In this document: positions 34,833 through 44,654 of the stretch, in pieces
Numbering within the stretch: the first letter of the stretch is position 1
Layout of the letters: each line of letters opens with the position of its first letter
Source: Fuerstiella sp.
GTDB taxonomy: Bacteria; Planctomycetota; Planctomycetia; Planctomycetales; Planctomycetaceae
DNA length: 59,658 nucleotides
Reading direction: 5' to 3'
Assembly (NCBI GenBank): GCA_029941865.1
Contig: JAPYTO010000011.1
Coordinates: 1 to 59,658, forward strand
Notes under the pieces: model-generated
The model's input: only the letters and a program-made list of their open reading frames with translations
Told to the model about the DNA's origin: nothing
Database searches by the model: none
Made by a program: the position numbers and the translations under genes

Positions 34833-37800
34833 ATGAATGTACTCAGCAGAGCCACGAATCGTGAAGTTGCAGAACGAGTGCGAACAATGAAAACGGGTCG
34901 TTTTACCGGTCGGCTTCTGTTAATGCTGGTTGCTGTCGCATTTGTGCTGCTCATTCCCTCAGCCGCACCAGCAGATAAAGCGACAGATGATTTCAATCTG
35001 GCGGTGAACCTGTTTCGTAAAGAACGCTGGAACCTGGCGTCGGACACGTTTGCCGCATTCCTGAAATCGCATCCACAGCATCCGCGGGCCAGTCTGGCTC
35101 GGCTGTATTACGGGCTGTCACTGAATTCAATGGAAGATTATGGATCGGCCCGGAAGCAGTTTGAAACGTTCATTGCGGACAATCCCAACAGCCGAAACAT
35201 CGCCGATGCAAAATATCGGCTTGCCGAATGCAGCTTCTATCTGAAGGAATATCCGACAGCGATTGGTCAGCTGACGGACTATTTGTCCCGCCACTCAGGT
35301 CACAATCTGAACAACTGGGCCAGTCTGATGCTGGGCAACAGTTACAACGCCGCTGCCGACTGGTCCAAAGCCGAACCGACCCTCCGCGCTCTGGTGGCCG
35401 TGCCGCCTGAAGCACAGCTGGTCCCGGATGCCACGTTTGCCCTGGCAAGATCTCTGGAGGGGCTGAAGAAGAAGGACGAGTCTCTGCAGCTTTACGCACA
35501 GGTTGCGGCGCGAAAGGTTGCCGTGCTGTCCGCCCGCGCGTTGGCGCGAATCGGCACGATGCACTTTGACGACGGCGAATTCGAAAAAGCGAGCGAATCG
35601 TACGACCGTATTGTGGACGAGTACAAAGGCCAGCCAATCGCGAACTCGGCGGCACTACAGTCAGGTGTGGCTTCGTTTCGACTTGGCAAACATGAAGCAG
35701 CGCTGGCCAGCCTGGAAAACGTTGCCGCGGAATCGAAGCTGTTGCCGCAGGCCACAATGCTGCAGGGTTTGTGTCTGCGGGAACTCGGCCAGCTTGATGA
35801 CGCTCGCAAAATGCTCTCGAACGCGTATGCGGCAGCGGGTGATACTCCCCTGGCGGCGGAGATTCTGTTCAAGCGTGCTCAGGTGGAACAACTGGACGAC
35901 AGAAAACAGCTTGCCGCACAGATGTTCCGCGATCTCGCCGACCGCTGGCCTGAAGATTCGCATGTGTTCGACAGCTTGTTTAACGCGGCTGAACTGCTGA
36001 TGGAACTGGACGATCTGAAGACGTCTCGCAGCCTGTTGAACCGACTCGATGCTGATTTTTCGGACGCATCAAAGACAGCACGAGTTCAGATTCTGGTCGG
36101 TCGTATTCTGCTGAACGACCAGAAGCCGAAGGATGCGATGACCCTGCTGCGAGCGGTCATGGAGTCTCCCGATGTGACTTCGAAGGACGACAGTCTGGCT
36201 CGTTACCATTTGATCCGTTCGCTTCATCAGGACGAACAGTTTGAAATGGTGCTGGCCGAGATCAAGCCCCTGCGTGAGAAGCTGCGGGATCCCATGTACG
36301 CCGATCTGATCGGAGCGTTGGCGCTGGCGGCGATGAGTAGTCTGGAATTAAAGCAGTATCCGGACGTTCAGGAGTATGCTGACGAGCTGCTGCAACTGCA
36401 GCCGGACAACACACAGGCGGCCGACGTGCTGGCAGCTCGAGCCGTCGCGTTCAGCCATCTGAAGGATGTCAGTGGGGCCAGGGCTGATCTGGACCAGCTG
36501 GTCAAAGAGTTTCCGGAGAATCCGCAGACATGGATGGCCGTTCTGCAGTCGGCGGAAGCGGCGTGGCAGTACGAAGATTTTGTCACGTCCGCAGCGCTGT
36601 TCGAAGTCGCGGCGAAACATGAGACGGACCGAACAGTTCATGCGGCCGCTTTGTCCGGAGCCGCATGGAGCCGTTATCGCCTGAAAGACTTCGCGAAATC
36701 GGAACCTTTGTTCTCGCAGTTCTCGCAAGCATACCCGCAGTCTGACAGTGCAACGGAAGCGGCCTATATGGCGGCTCTGAGTTTATTTGAAGCGGGGGAC
36801 GGTAAATCGGCCGCTCCACTTTTTGCGACCTTGCATCAGCAGCTTGTGGAAAAGGCCGCCAGTGATCCTGAGGCCATCAACGCTCCCTGGTTTCTGGATT
36901 CAGGGCAGATGTTCGCCCGACTGATTGGCCAGGACGGTCAGGTCGAGGCAGCTGACGAAGCATGGGATGACCTCGCGAAGACCTTTGCGACGGATGATCG
37001 TCTGGACGTCATTCTGGATGAATGGGCCTACCTGAACCTGCAACACGAACGGTACGAGCGGGCGGACGCGATTTACCGCCAACTTCTGTCGAAGTTCCCG
37101 AACAGTCCCTACGCTGGTCAGGCACGCTTGTCACTCGCCGAAAGCGAAATGCAGGCGAATGAACTCGACACCGCCCTGCACGAATTCACAGCGATCGCGA
37201 TGGACAAACGATATCCTGATGCTGCCAGAGAGCCGGCGATGTATCACGTCATTGACATCAGCGCTGCTCAGCGAAAGTGGCCGGACGTGCTGAAGTTCGC
37301 CAGGATGTTCGCCATGGAATTCAGTGCCAGCCGACACGCGTCGAAAGTACAGCTTTTCTACGGCGAAGGACAGTTGGATCAGGACAATCTGCCGGAAGCT
37401 GAACGGGTCCTTCAGGAATTACGCAAGGGCGTGCTGGAAGGGCAACTCGCTGCGTCCGACTGGACCGAACGCATCTGGGTGTTGCTGGCCGAGGTCGCCC
37501 TGACCAGGAAGGAATATGCGGACATCGATGCCATGGCCGGCGAATTGGTCGCTCAATCGCCGAAGTCACGTTTTCTGTTTCAAATGAAAGATGTTCAGGG
37601 GCGACGATGGAAGTCTCAGGCCGAGCCCGACTTTACGAAGGCTCGTGACTACTTTCAGCAGGTCACGCTGGACGAAGTTGGGCGAGGCACCGAAACCGCG
37701 GCGCGATGTCAGTTCCTGATCGCTGAGACTTTGTTGCTGGAAAACCGCAAAAAGGAAGCGCTGACAGAATACCACCGGGTATACCTGAACTATCAGGGAG

Positions 37801-37973
37801 CCAACGAGTGGCGCATGCGAGGTCTGTTTCAGGCGGCCGCCTGCGAGTTGGCACTCGGGGATAAAAGCGGCGCAGTGCGAAGCTACAAAGACCTGGTAAC
37901 TGAGTTTCCGAATTCGGAACTGGCAAAAACAGCTGCCGAAAAGCTCAAGGAAATCCTGCCCCAGTCAAAATAG
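34833..37973 (+). CDS. Very large TPR protein, probably periplasmic
   Basis: 1046 residues. A signal-type hydrophobic stretch (LLLMLVAVAFVLLIPSAAPAD) follows a basic N terminus. From about residue 50 to the end come tetratricopeptide-type helix pairs with the Ala, Tyr and Pro spacing of YbgF/BamD-like repeats (FNLAVNLFRKERWNLASDTF...FLKSHPQHPRA). There are more than a dozen such units. The start may be 34833 (GGAAG upstream) or MKTGRF at 34887. It is followed 140 bp downstream by an ExbB/TolQ-type gene; long TPR proteins and proton channels often lie together in planctomycetes. A scaffold role in the envelope is likely; partners are unknown. Confidence 0.8.
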   Translation: MNVLSRATNREVAERVRTMKTGRFTGRLLLMLVAVAFVLLIPSAAPADKATDDFNLAVNLFRKERWNLASDTFAAFLKSHPQHPRASLARLYYGLSLNSMEDYGSARKQFETFIADNPNSRNIADAKYRLAECSFYLKEYPTAIGQLTDYLSRHSGHNLNNWASLMLGNSYNAAADWSKAEPTLRALVAVPPEAQLVPDATFALARSLEGLKKKDESLQLYAQVAARKVAVLSARALARIGTMHFDDGEFEKASESYDRIVDEYKGQPIANSAALQSGVASFRLGKHEAALASLENVAAESKLLPQATMLQGLCLRELGQLDDARKMLSNAYAAAGDTPLAAEILFKRAQVEQLDDRKQLAAQMFRDLADRWPEDSHVFDSLFNAAELLMELDDLKTSRSLLNRLDADFSDASKTARVQILVGRILLNDQKPKDAMTLLRAVMESPDVTSKDDSLARYHLIRSLHQDEQFEMVLAEIKPLREKLRDPMYADLIGALALAAMSSLELKQYPDVQEYADELLQLQPDNTQAADVLAARAVAFSHLKDVSGARADLDQLVKEFPENPQTWMAVLQSAEAAWQYEDFVTSAALFEVAAKHETDRTVHAAALSGAAWSRYRLKDFAKSEPLFSQFSQAYPQSDSATEAAYMAALSLFEAGDGKSAAPLFATLHQQLVEKAASDPEAINAPWFLDSGQMFARLIGQDGQVEAADEAWDDLAKTFATDDRLDVILDEWAYLNLQHERYERADAIYRQLLSKFPNSPYAGQARLSLAESEMQANELDTALHEFTAIAMDKRYPDAAREPAMYHVIDISAAQRKWPDVLKFARMFAMEFSASRHASKVQLFYGEGQLDQDNLPEAERVLQELRKGVLEGQLAASDWTERIWVLLAEVALTRKEYADIDAMAGELVAQSPKSRFLFQMKDVQGRRWKSQAEPDFTKARDYFQQVTLDEVGRGTETAARCQFLIAETLLLENRKKEALTEYHRVYLNYQGANEWRMRGLFQAAACELALGDKSGAVRSYKDLVTEFPNSELAKTAAEKLKEILPQSK

Positions 37974-38111
37974 GAAGAATGCACGTCATGATCGCGGCCA
38001 CGGTGCGGTAGATTAGGTAAATCCCTCACGCCAATGCCGTCCGACGCTGCTACAATCGGATTTCACTTCTTCTAATTGTTTTCGGTTTCCCCCTGTCTAT
38101 TCTTCGCCGCA

Positions 38112-38999
38112 ATGAATTCATTCGCCTTTCGTTTCGTTTTCGACCGATTCCTGTTGCTGACGTTCTTAATCCTGTTGCCTTGCGCCCTATTGGTCAGCTC
38201 GGTCAACGGGCAGACGACGGAATTGGCGCCGAATTCAGAAACGATTACTGATCCGGTGCACGAGCCGATTTCCGGTTCAGCCGTTCCCAGTTCGCCTGAG
38301 GAAATTGTGCGCGCGATCGGAGTCCCGTTTGCAATTGTCTTTGCGCTGGCATCAATCGCAGCCATGTGGTGTGGCATCGAACGAACCGTGTTGTTGCGGC
38401 ATCGGCGTGTGATTCCACGTGCCTTTGTCGACCGATTTCTGCAGCTGCTGCGTTCCGGAAGAATGGACAAAACAAGTGCCATTGCCGTATGTCAGCAGGA
38501 CGGCAGTCCCATGGCGGACGTCTTTCTGCACGGCGTCCGCAAATGGGGCAAACCCAGCGTTGAAATCGAACAGGCGGTCATTGATGGAGGTGAACGGCAG
38601 ATCAGTCAGTTGAAGACACGACTGCGCGTTCTGAACGGAGTTGCCACCTTGTGTCCGCTGATCGGACTGTTGGGAACGGTCATCGGCATGATCCAGGCGT
38701 TCAACGACATCGCGGAAAGCAATGCGATGGGACAGGCAGAACAGTTGGCCGGTGGTATTGCGATGGCGTTGCTGACTACTGCTGCGGGGCTGTTTATCGC
38801 AATTCCGGCGCTCACCGTTTATATGTTTCTGGCTGGACGAATCGACGCACTTGTGATGGAAATGGATCGACTGGGGCAGGAACTGGTTCATCTGATTTCG
38901 GGGGAAGCACTTCGAGAACGCGGCGCAGCCGTTCCCGCCACTGCCGGCACGGAAGCATCGAAGACGACAACCGCGAAAACGGTACAGAAGAAGCAATAA
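38112..38999 (+). CDS. MotA/TolQ/ExbB-type proton channel protein
   Basis: 295 residues from MNSFAFRF (38112), or 307 from 38076. A cleavable or anchor segment ([21 protein letters not shown]) comes first, then a membrane span ([19 protein letters not shown]), a cytoplasmic domain, and two spans near the end. The signature [27 protein letters not shown] and the following [26 protein letters not shown] are the core of the ExbB/TolQ family. These proteins use proton flow to drive an ExbD/TolR partner. No ExbD/TolR gene follows; the next gene is a glycosyltransferase. The partner must be encoded elsewhere. Confidence 0.9.
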   Translation: MNSFAFRFVFDRFLLLTFLILLPCALLVSSVNGQTTELAPNSETITDPVHEPISGSAVPSSPEEIVRAIGVPFAIVFALASIAAMWCGIERTVLLRHRRVIPRAFVDRFLQLLRSGRMDKTSAIAVCQQDGSPMADVFLHGVRKWGKPSVEIEQAVIDGGERQISQLKTRLRVLNGVATLCPLIGLLGTVIGMIQAFNDIAESNAMGQAEQLAGGIAMALLTTAAGLFIAIPALTVYMFLAGRIDALVMEMDRLGQELVHLISGEALRERGAAVPATAGTEASKTTTAKTVQKKQ

Positions 39000-39227
39000 C
39001 GCGGGACGATCCGTAAGCCGACTGGAACTGACGCTGGGAACCAAACAGCCGCGTCAGTTGGCCCCTTGAATCTGCCGCCCAACGGCAACATATTATCAGG
39101 AATAAACGTAGCTACAGCGACATTGGCTGACTCATGGCCGCGGTTGACGTGTATTAATAGCAGAACGGCTGCCCCACGAGCCAGAACCGATTCTGTCATC
39201 TTATAAACTGCTCTAAGGAGCTAACTA

Positions 39228-40220
39228 ATGTTGTCCATTATTGTTCCGGTGATGAACGAAGAAGGCAGCCTGCGGCAACTCTGGGAGGAAATCCTTGTGG
39301 TCGCGCAAACGGCTGTTGATCGATTTGAAGTGATCTTCATCGACGACGGTTCCACCGATTCTTCGTGGCAGATTATTTCTGAACTCAGTGCCCAGGACTC
39401 ACGCATCAGCGGAATTCGATTTCGGCGGAACTTCGGCAAGGCCGCCGCGCTGACCGCCGCGATGAGAGCGGCAGATGGCGAATTGATCCTGATGATGGAC
39501 GCCGACCTGCAGGATGATCCGGCTGAAATTCCGGCAATGCTGAAGTTGATCAACGAAGGCCATGACGTCGTCAACGGCTGGAAAAAACGCCGACTGGATC
39601 CGTGGCACAAGGTCTACCCCAGCCTCGTGTTCAACTGGCTGGTCAGTTCCATGACCGGCCTGAAACTGCACGACCACAACTGCGGACTGAAAATGTTTCG
39701 GTCCGACGTAGCGGCCGAAATTAACATCTATGGCGAACTTCATCGTTTCATTCCCGTGCTGGCCTTCGCACGGGGATTTAAAGTGACCGAGATGTCTGTG
39801 CATCATCGATCGCGCCAGCACGGCGAATCAAAATACGGCGTGCGGCGATTTGTACGTGGTTTTCTGGATCTTCTGACCGTGACCTTTCTGATCAGTTACG
39901 GTCGTCGGCCCCAACACGCTCTGGGAGCTGTCGGCCTGTTCTTCTTTGCGATCGGAACAATGGGACTGGGCTACCTGTCTTTGATCTGGATGTTGATGCA
40001 CGTTGTCCCCGTATTGCCTGTACAGCCGATCGGTGGTCGACCGCTGCTGGCCTATTCGATCGCCGCCGCGCTGCTGGGCGGTCAGGCCATGTCGCTCGGT
40101 CTGCTGGCAGAACTGATCGTCGCCTACACCGGCAACACCAGCGATTCGTACAGCGTTGCCGAACGAGTCAGCAGCAACGGTCAAAATCAGGTTGCGACAG
40201 AAACTGCCACTACAACGTGA
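39228..40220 (+). CDS. Family 2 glycosyltransferase (polyprenol-phosphate type)
   Basis: 330 residues. The GT-A fold is seen in [24 protein letters not shown] and the metal/sugar motif [10 protein letters not shown], typical of the DPM1/ArnC/GtrB branch that loads a sugar onto polyprenyl phosphate. [14 protein letters not shown] is the conserved loop near the membrane. Two spans at the C terminus ([21 protein letters not shown] and [23 protein letters not shown]) anchor it. AAGGAG lies 8 nt before the ATG. Its end overlaps the convergent membrane glycosyltransferase gene by 11 bp; a donor/acceptor pair is plausible. Confidence 0.9.
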   Translation: MLSIIVPVMNEEGSLRQLWEEILVVAQTAVDRFEVIFIDDGSTDSSWQIISELSAQDSRISGIRFRRNFGKAAALTAAMRAADGELILMMDADLQDDPAEIPAMLKLINEGHDVVNGWKKRRLDPWHKVYPSLVFNWLVSSMTGLKLHDHNCGLKMFRSDVAAEINIYGELHRFIPVLAFARGFKVTEMSVHHRSRQHGESKYGVRRFVRGFLDLLTVTFLISYGRRPQHALGAVGLFFFAIGTMGLGYLSLIWMLMHVVPVLPVQPIGGRPLLAYSIAAALLGGQAMSLGLLAELIVAYTGNTSDSYSVAERVSSNGQNQVATETATTT

Positions 40221-42510
40221 CTCTGAATATCTGGATGTTATTCCAGAAACGGCTGCCGTCCGTCAGCGATGCTGCGCCGTGCCAGGAAGATACTTCTGCC
40301 TGTTTCTGACGGTCCAGGGATGTCCAATCGCCAGGGAAAAAAGTAACCGGTGCGGCCAGCAATCCGACAGATTGCAACTTGACGAATCGGTCCGGCGTGA
40401 CGAAGTCGGTGTAACCGTAGGTCTGTCGATAGCGCAGAATCTCTGACCAGTTGACGTAGATGTGTGTGATCTTCTGTGCACGAAATACAGACCGTATTTT
40501 ATCCGCCGATTTCATCGGGGCGTTCTTTGACGCAGTCGAATCGCTTGCCGCGCTGGTCCATTGTTCGAAAATGGACTCGTCGAACACGGTGTTGTAGACG
40601 ACATCGAACGTTGCATTGAAAACGGCAGCCTCACCTACCATCAGGACGCGGGCATTCGACGGTAACGTCGAATTCAGCAGGCGAATTTCCTGACGAATCG
40701 GTTGCTTTCGAGCCTCCGTCAGGTCCAACAGTCCTGCATGAAATCCGACAACCGGCAGGCGACAGAATCCGTAGTTGAAAACACAGCACACAAGCAATAC
40801 CAGCATCATTCCGTAGCGCCAAAATCGGGTGGTGCTCAGTTGCCAGGCGGCTCCAGCTAACACTGCCAGCACCGGGGTCACCGGGATCCAGAAGCGGTCG
40901 ATACGATGAGTCAAAGCCCACCATGTTGCCAGCATCCAGATGACATAGAGCCACAGCCATCCGACAGTATTCCGCCTGCGAACGATCAGCAATGCAGGGA
41001 CGGCAAAGGCAAACAGAAATCCGCTTTGCCAATCGCTGCGGACCGCGACGTCCATCAGATGAGCCGGAATGTTTGTGACATCGTGATCATCCGGACTGTG
41101 CCCTTTCTGCCACTTGGCGTCCATCTCAGGACTCCAGTCGTTCGCTCCGAAAATGCTGTACGCCAACGGGTAGACCGGATTACCAGTTGCTACAGCGTTC
41201 TTCAACAGCCACGGACCGACAGCAAGAATCACGGCAAAGGCGAAGACAACACCGCAGCGCAGCACTAGCCGCGGATTGGTTGCTCTGTCGGGCGGGCCTG
41301 TTGATCCGGCCGATTCAGACACCGGTACGTCGGTCGCCGAACTCTGTGAACGCCACACCGACCAGGCCACAAACAGCGACACCGGAATCACCACAGACAC
41401 AAGCCCCGGATATTTTGCGGCCATCGCACTGCCCGACAGGAACCCCGTCAATACGACGAATCGCCAGCGGTGCCGAGAATCGCTCGTTGCCGCTACCAGC
41501 ATGCCAGCCATGATGCTTGCCACCAGATAGAAACTGATCGCGCCTTCTGAGTAGGCGATGATTGAGATTCGGGTCGTCCAGGGAGTCGACAACAAAGCAA
41601 TCGCCGCAATGAATCCAGGCACCATTCCAATCCACCGCTGGCAGATGGCAAATACGCAGATCGCCGACAGAAACTGAAACGATGACAGCGCAAGTTTGCC
41701 TGCGATTGCTCCCCGCCACCAGTCGTCTTCCAGCACCATCGCATTCAGACTCAACATCTCACTGAGAAAAGGGAAACTGGTGTAGACGTTGTGTTCGAGC
41801 GTCTGAATGCTGCCGCGCTGCAACCATTCTTTGGGCCCCTGCAAGTGGTATTCGCAAACGTCGAAATCAAATGGTGGCGTCATCCCGCCCAGAAATATGT
41901 GCAGCACAAATGGGGCCGGAAGAATGACCAGGAACAGAAACAGGCCACGATTAACTGTCGATCGGACCGCGGTCCGCGGAACCTGCCACCGTTCTGCAGT
42001 CGATCGGAATCTGGTGATGCGACTCATCAGCAGGACCACAATGGCGACGCCCGACGGAGTCAGCAGGATGCCGGAATTCAGTTGACCTGCCAGACCGCAC
42101 AGGAGAGTCCACAGCGTCAGCAGCGACAAGCCCACGCCAAGGTCAAAGACCGTGCGTTCGCTCCGCAACAACTGAACCGGGCCCAGGACCAGGCCGACCA
42201 CCAGTCGCCCCAGGCACCACGCCGCAAACCATATGACGGCTGCGGTCCTGATGAACGGCACGCGCTGCGCTACGTTGTGCCAGCCTGATTCGGGCCCGGC
42301 AGCCCCGGAATAGTCCAACGGATTCAGAATCGTTGGCCAGTCAGAGCGGATGTATTCCCAGATGTCGCCACGAGTCAGCGTCTCGGCGGCCGACGAATTG
42401 TTGGGCAGAACCTGATTGAAGAAACACCCCAGAAACACGACTACCCAGACGGCCGCGCAGCCGGTCACCCAGAACGGCTGAACGGGGCTGGACGGATTGG
42501 CGTCGGTCAT
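40210..42510 (-). CDS. Large polytopic membrane glycosyltransferase-like protein
   Basis: 766 residues with about 12 or more hydrophobic helices followed by a 170-residue soluble end. An acidic, aromatic first external loop ([19 protein letters not shown]) matches the catalytic loop position of ArnT/PMT-like (GT39/GT83) enzymes that use polyprenyl-phosphate sugars. The C-terminal half has [23 protein letters not shown] and later a soluble segment. Exact family is uncertain. The 11-bp convergent overlap with a polyprenol-phosphate glycosyltransferase gene supports a shared surface glycan pathway, although the two are not on the same mRNA. Confidence 0.78.
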   Translation of the reverse strand: MTDANPSSPVQPFWVTGCAAVWVVVFLGCFFNQVLPNNSSAAETLTRGDIWEYIRSDWPTILNPLDYSGAAGPESGWHNVAQRVPFIRTAAVIWFAAWCLGRLVVGLVLGPVQLLRSERTVFDLGVGLSLLTLWTLLCGLAGQLNSGILLTPSGVAIVVLLMSRITRFRSTAERWQVPRTAVRSTVNRGLFLFLVILPAPFVLHIFLGGMTPPFDFDVCEYHLQGPKEWLQRGSIQTLEHNVYTSFPFLSEMLSLNAMVLEDDWWRGAIAGKLALSSFQFLSAICVFAICQRWIGMVPGFIAAIALLSTPWTTRISIIAYSEGAISFYLVASIMAGMLVAATSDSRHRWRFVVLTGFLSGSAMAAKYPGLVSVVIPVSLFVAWSVWRSQSSATDVPVSESAGSTGPPDRATNPRLVLRCGVVFAFAVILAVGPWLLKNAVATGNPVYPLAYSIFGANDWSPEMDAKWQKGHSPDDHDVTNIPAHLMDVAVRSDWQSGFLFAFAVPALLIVRRRNTVGWLWLYVIWMLATWWALTHRIDRFWIPVTPVLAVLAGAAWQLSTTRFWRYGMMLVLLVCCVFNYGFCRLPVVGFHAGLLDLTEARKQPIRQEIRLLNSTLPSNARVLMVGEAAVFNATFDVVYNTVFDESIFEQWTSAASDSTASKNAPMKSADKIRSVFRAQKITHIYVNWSEILRYRQTYGYTDFVTPDRFVKLQSVGLLAAPVTFFPGDWTSLDRQKQAEVSSWHGAASLTDGSRFWNNIQIFRVTL

Positions 42511-42693
42511 GGATCGATTTCATTTCAACAGAGTCCAACAATGCTACGAATACAGGTCACATCCCGATGGGGCAATCCTTTGATTGTCGTTGGTGGATCA
42601 GCAGATCGTCGCAATATGAAACGAAAGCGGCTTCCAGGAAGAACCGGAAGCCGCTGACGCAGTGTTGCTCTGATTATGATCGGAAGACCTGGA

Positions 42694-43785
42694 TCAACGG
42701 ACCTTGTCCATTAATTCCGCCAATCCCGCCCGAATCCTCTCCGCCCCGGTCCTGCTATTCACGCGTGACGGTGGATCGGCCGTTGGATTTGAATCGGACA
42801 CCTCGTCCACGGTCGGAAGAAGGCGACCTGCATCCAGTGGCGGAGTATTCTCGTACACCGTTGGGGCATCACCAGCCGCCGCTTCGGCGGGAGCTGACGG
42901 AGCGACTTCCGGCAAAGGCTCTTGTGATAGATCTGGTGTCTCTGTGGGCGAGGGGGCAGGTGGAACCTGGTCAATAGGAGCAGTGGTGGTTGTGGTACTG
43001 CCGTCATTGCCACTGCCCCAAACAGTCCCGCTACCGTTGCCGCCCGGTCCACACGTCTGACATGATCGATTCTGACTGCCTTTGTCGACAATTTTATAAC
43101 CGGACCACAGCAAAGCTTCTTCTGCCTGACGACGGACGCTCCGATCGCAGTCCGCGAGTGCACAGGTCAGTGCCGAAATCGTCGGTGATCCGACACAACA
43201 CCTGTTACGTCGAATCTGGTCACCAATCTCGTCGGCCGCCTTCGCGCGAACCCGTTCGTCACTGTCATTGAGGGCATAGATGAAGGCGTTCATGATTTCC
43301 GGGTGACAGCAGCAGTCGAAGTAATCACCCAACTTGTGAATTGCTGATTTTCTGTCTCTCGCGTAGCACGCGGTCATCGACTGATAAATCAGCTTGGCGA
43401 TCTTGCTGCAGTCTTCTGTGGTGCTGCCGCACCCTTCCTGTGGACACACCGTTGGAACACAGCAGGAATTCTCGCCGCAAACCGGTGCGGGGCAAAACGC
43501 ACCCTGTTCAGTGCAACTTTGTGGCGGTGCACAGCATTCTGTTGGTGCACAGCATCTGGATGGAGCACAGCACGTATTGCAGCATGATGGTTTGCTGCTC
43601 TTACGCTGATGAGTGTACACGTTCGTCCAGCATGGACGCACAATTGTCGGTGTACAGCAGGATGGCTGGCAGTCGTTGGCACATCCGCTGGACTTGCCGC
43701 CGCCAAAATCGAACAGACCAGCCTGTACGGTTACTGTCATGCTGCAGGTTACGATTGCTGCACAGAAGAGTCGAATCCATGTCAT
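42694..43785 (-). CDS. Cys-rich secreted protein with HEAT repeats
   Basis: 363 residues from MTWIRLF (43785); a frame open to 43803 adds six. A signal peptide (CAAIVTCSMTVTVQA) is followed by a Cys-rich part (about residues 28-115) with many CC pairs: CQPSCCTP, CCNTCCAPSRCCAPTECC. HEAT-like helix pairs then follow (MNAFIYALNDSDERVRAKAADEIG; ALTCALADCDRSVRRQAEEALL). The C-terminal 100 residues are Pro/Thr/Ala-rich and low in complexity. The Cys part is likely disulfide-bonded or metal-bound in the envelope; I know no function. It stands alone. Confidence 0.75.
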   Translation of the reverse strand: MTWIRLFCAAIVTCSMTVTVQAGLFDFGGGKSSGCANDCQPSCCTPTIVRPCWTNVYTHQRKSSKPSCCNTCCAPSRCCAPTECCAPPQSCTEQGAFCPAPVCGENSCCVPTVCPQEGCGSTTEDCSKIAKLIYQSMTACYARDRKSAIHKLGDYFDCCCHPEIMNAFIYALNDSDERVRAKAADEIGDQIRRNRCCVGSPTISALTCALADCDRSVRRQAEEALLWSGYKIVDKGSQNRSCQTCGPGGNGSGTVWGSGNDGSTTTTTAPIDQVPPAPSPTETPDLSQEPLPEVAPSAPAEAAAGDAPTVYENTPPLDAGRLLPTVDEVSDSNPTADPPSRVNSRTGAERIRAGLAELMDKVR

Positions 43786-44258
43786 CGCCCTGTCTCCTTC
43801 CATGGAAACCCGTTGTTGTCAATCACCAGTAATACCCGGTCACCGCACATCGGAGTACGAACAGCGCGATGGAGTCGGAGTCACCGACTGCGGGACTGTC
43901 CGCAACTATCGTCGTGCGGGATGTACGGCTTGAACGTCTTGCCACGCTCAAACGCCATTAACTTTTGGTGCTTCTGGTGGCGATTACTGCAGCTGGACAA
44001 GATGGGCCAACTGTTCGGGGCAATTTGGCCACATATTCGGAACAACCGGATCACGCCGCGTTAATTCCGGGAAGCTGCACAGAGATTTCGCACAGAATCT
44101 CCTGTAATTTTTGTGCCGAAGGAAGGGCAGGCACGGGCGTGTGCACTGACGTTCAGCCGCTCGTATGCGGCACGTTCTGACTGAGGCGGGAAGATGCCCA
44201 GCGTGTTGTTTCCAACACATCGGCGATGGTTGTGGCCGCGGTCTCACGCCACGACTGC
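43786..44258. other. Intergenic region, no gene recognised
   Basis: About 470 bases between the Cys-rich gene and the small membrane protein gene. It carries the promoter of the Cys-rich gene. Nothing else is seen. Confidence 0.5.
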
Positions 44259-44447
44259 TTACTTAGCGTCTCTCAGGCAATCGATGCCAAGATACGCCGT
44301 AATTCCTGCAGAAATTATGAACAGAACGTCAAACGCCGTCTGTCCGCCAAACGGACTGCCGGTCGCAAGGTCAACAATGCTGGCAAGACCAATTAGTCCT
44401 GCGATTACGAGTGAAGCGTAAACTACGTTTTGCGGAAGTCCCGACAT
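44259..44447 (-). CDS. Small membrane protein, two spans
   Basis: 62 residues with two hydrophobic helices (VVYASLVIAGLIGLASIVDL and FDVLFIISAGITAYLGI) joined by the short loop ATGSPFGGQTA, and a charged end (LRDAK). The motif GxPFGG in the turn recurs in small planctomycete membrane proteins, as far as I recall. GGAAAG lies 6 nt before the ATG, which supports translation. The function is unknown. It lies downstream of the histidine kinase gene on the same strand, with a gap of about 207 bp. Confidence 0.6.
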   Translation of the reverse strand: MSGLPQNVVYASLVIAGLIGLASIVDLATGSPFGGQTAFDVLFIISAGITAYLGIDCLRDAK

Positions 44448-44654
44448 TCGTACTTTCCGAAGTGCTGGTCAAACAGTTAGATGGAGTGGAGACGTGAATC
44501 CTGTGCAGATGATTATAGGTCGCCATGGGGCGGCGATGCCAGCAGTAATAGACACGGAATTTCGAATCGACATTGTGAATGTGTCGACCGAGACCAGCAC
44601 AGCACAAATTACCGGCAGAACATGAGTACATGTCACTTCAGGCACGCGTGAGAA

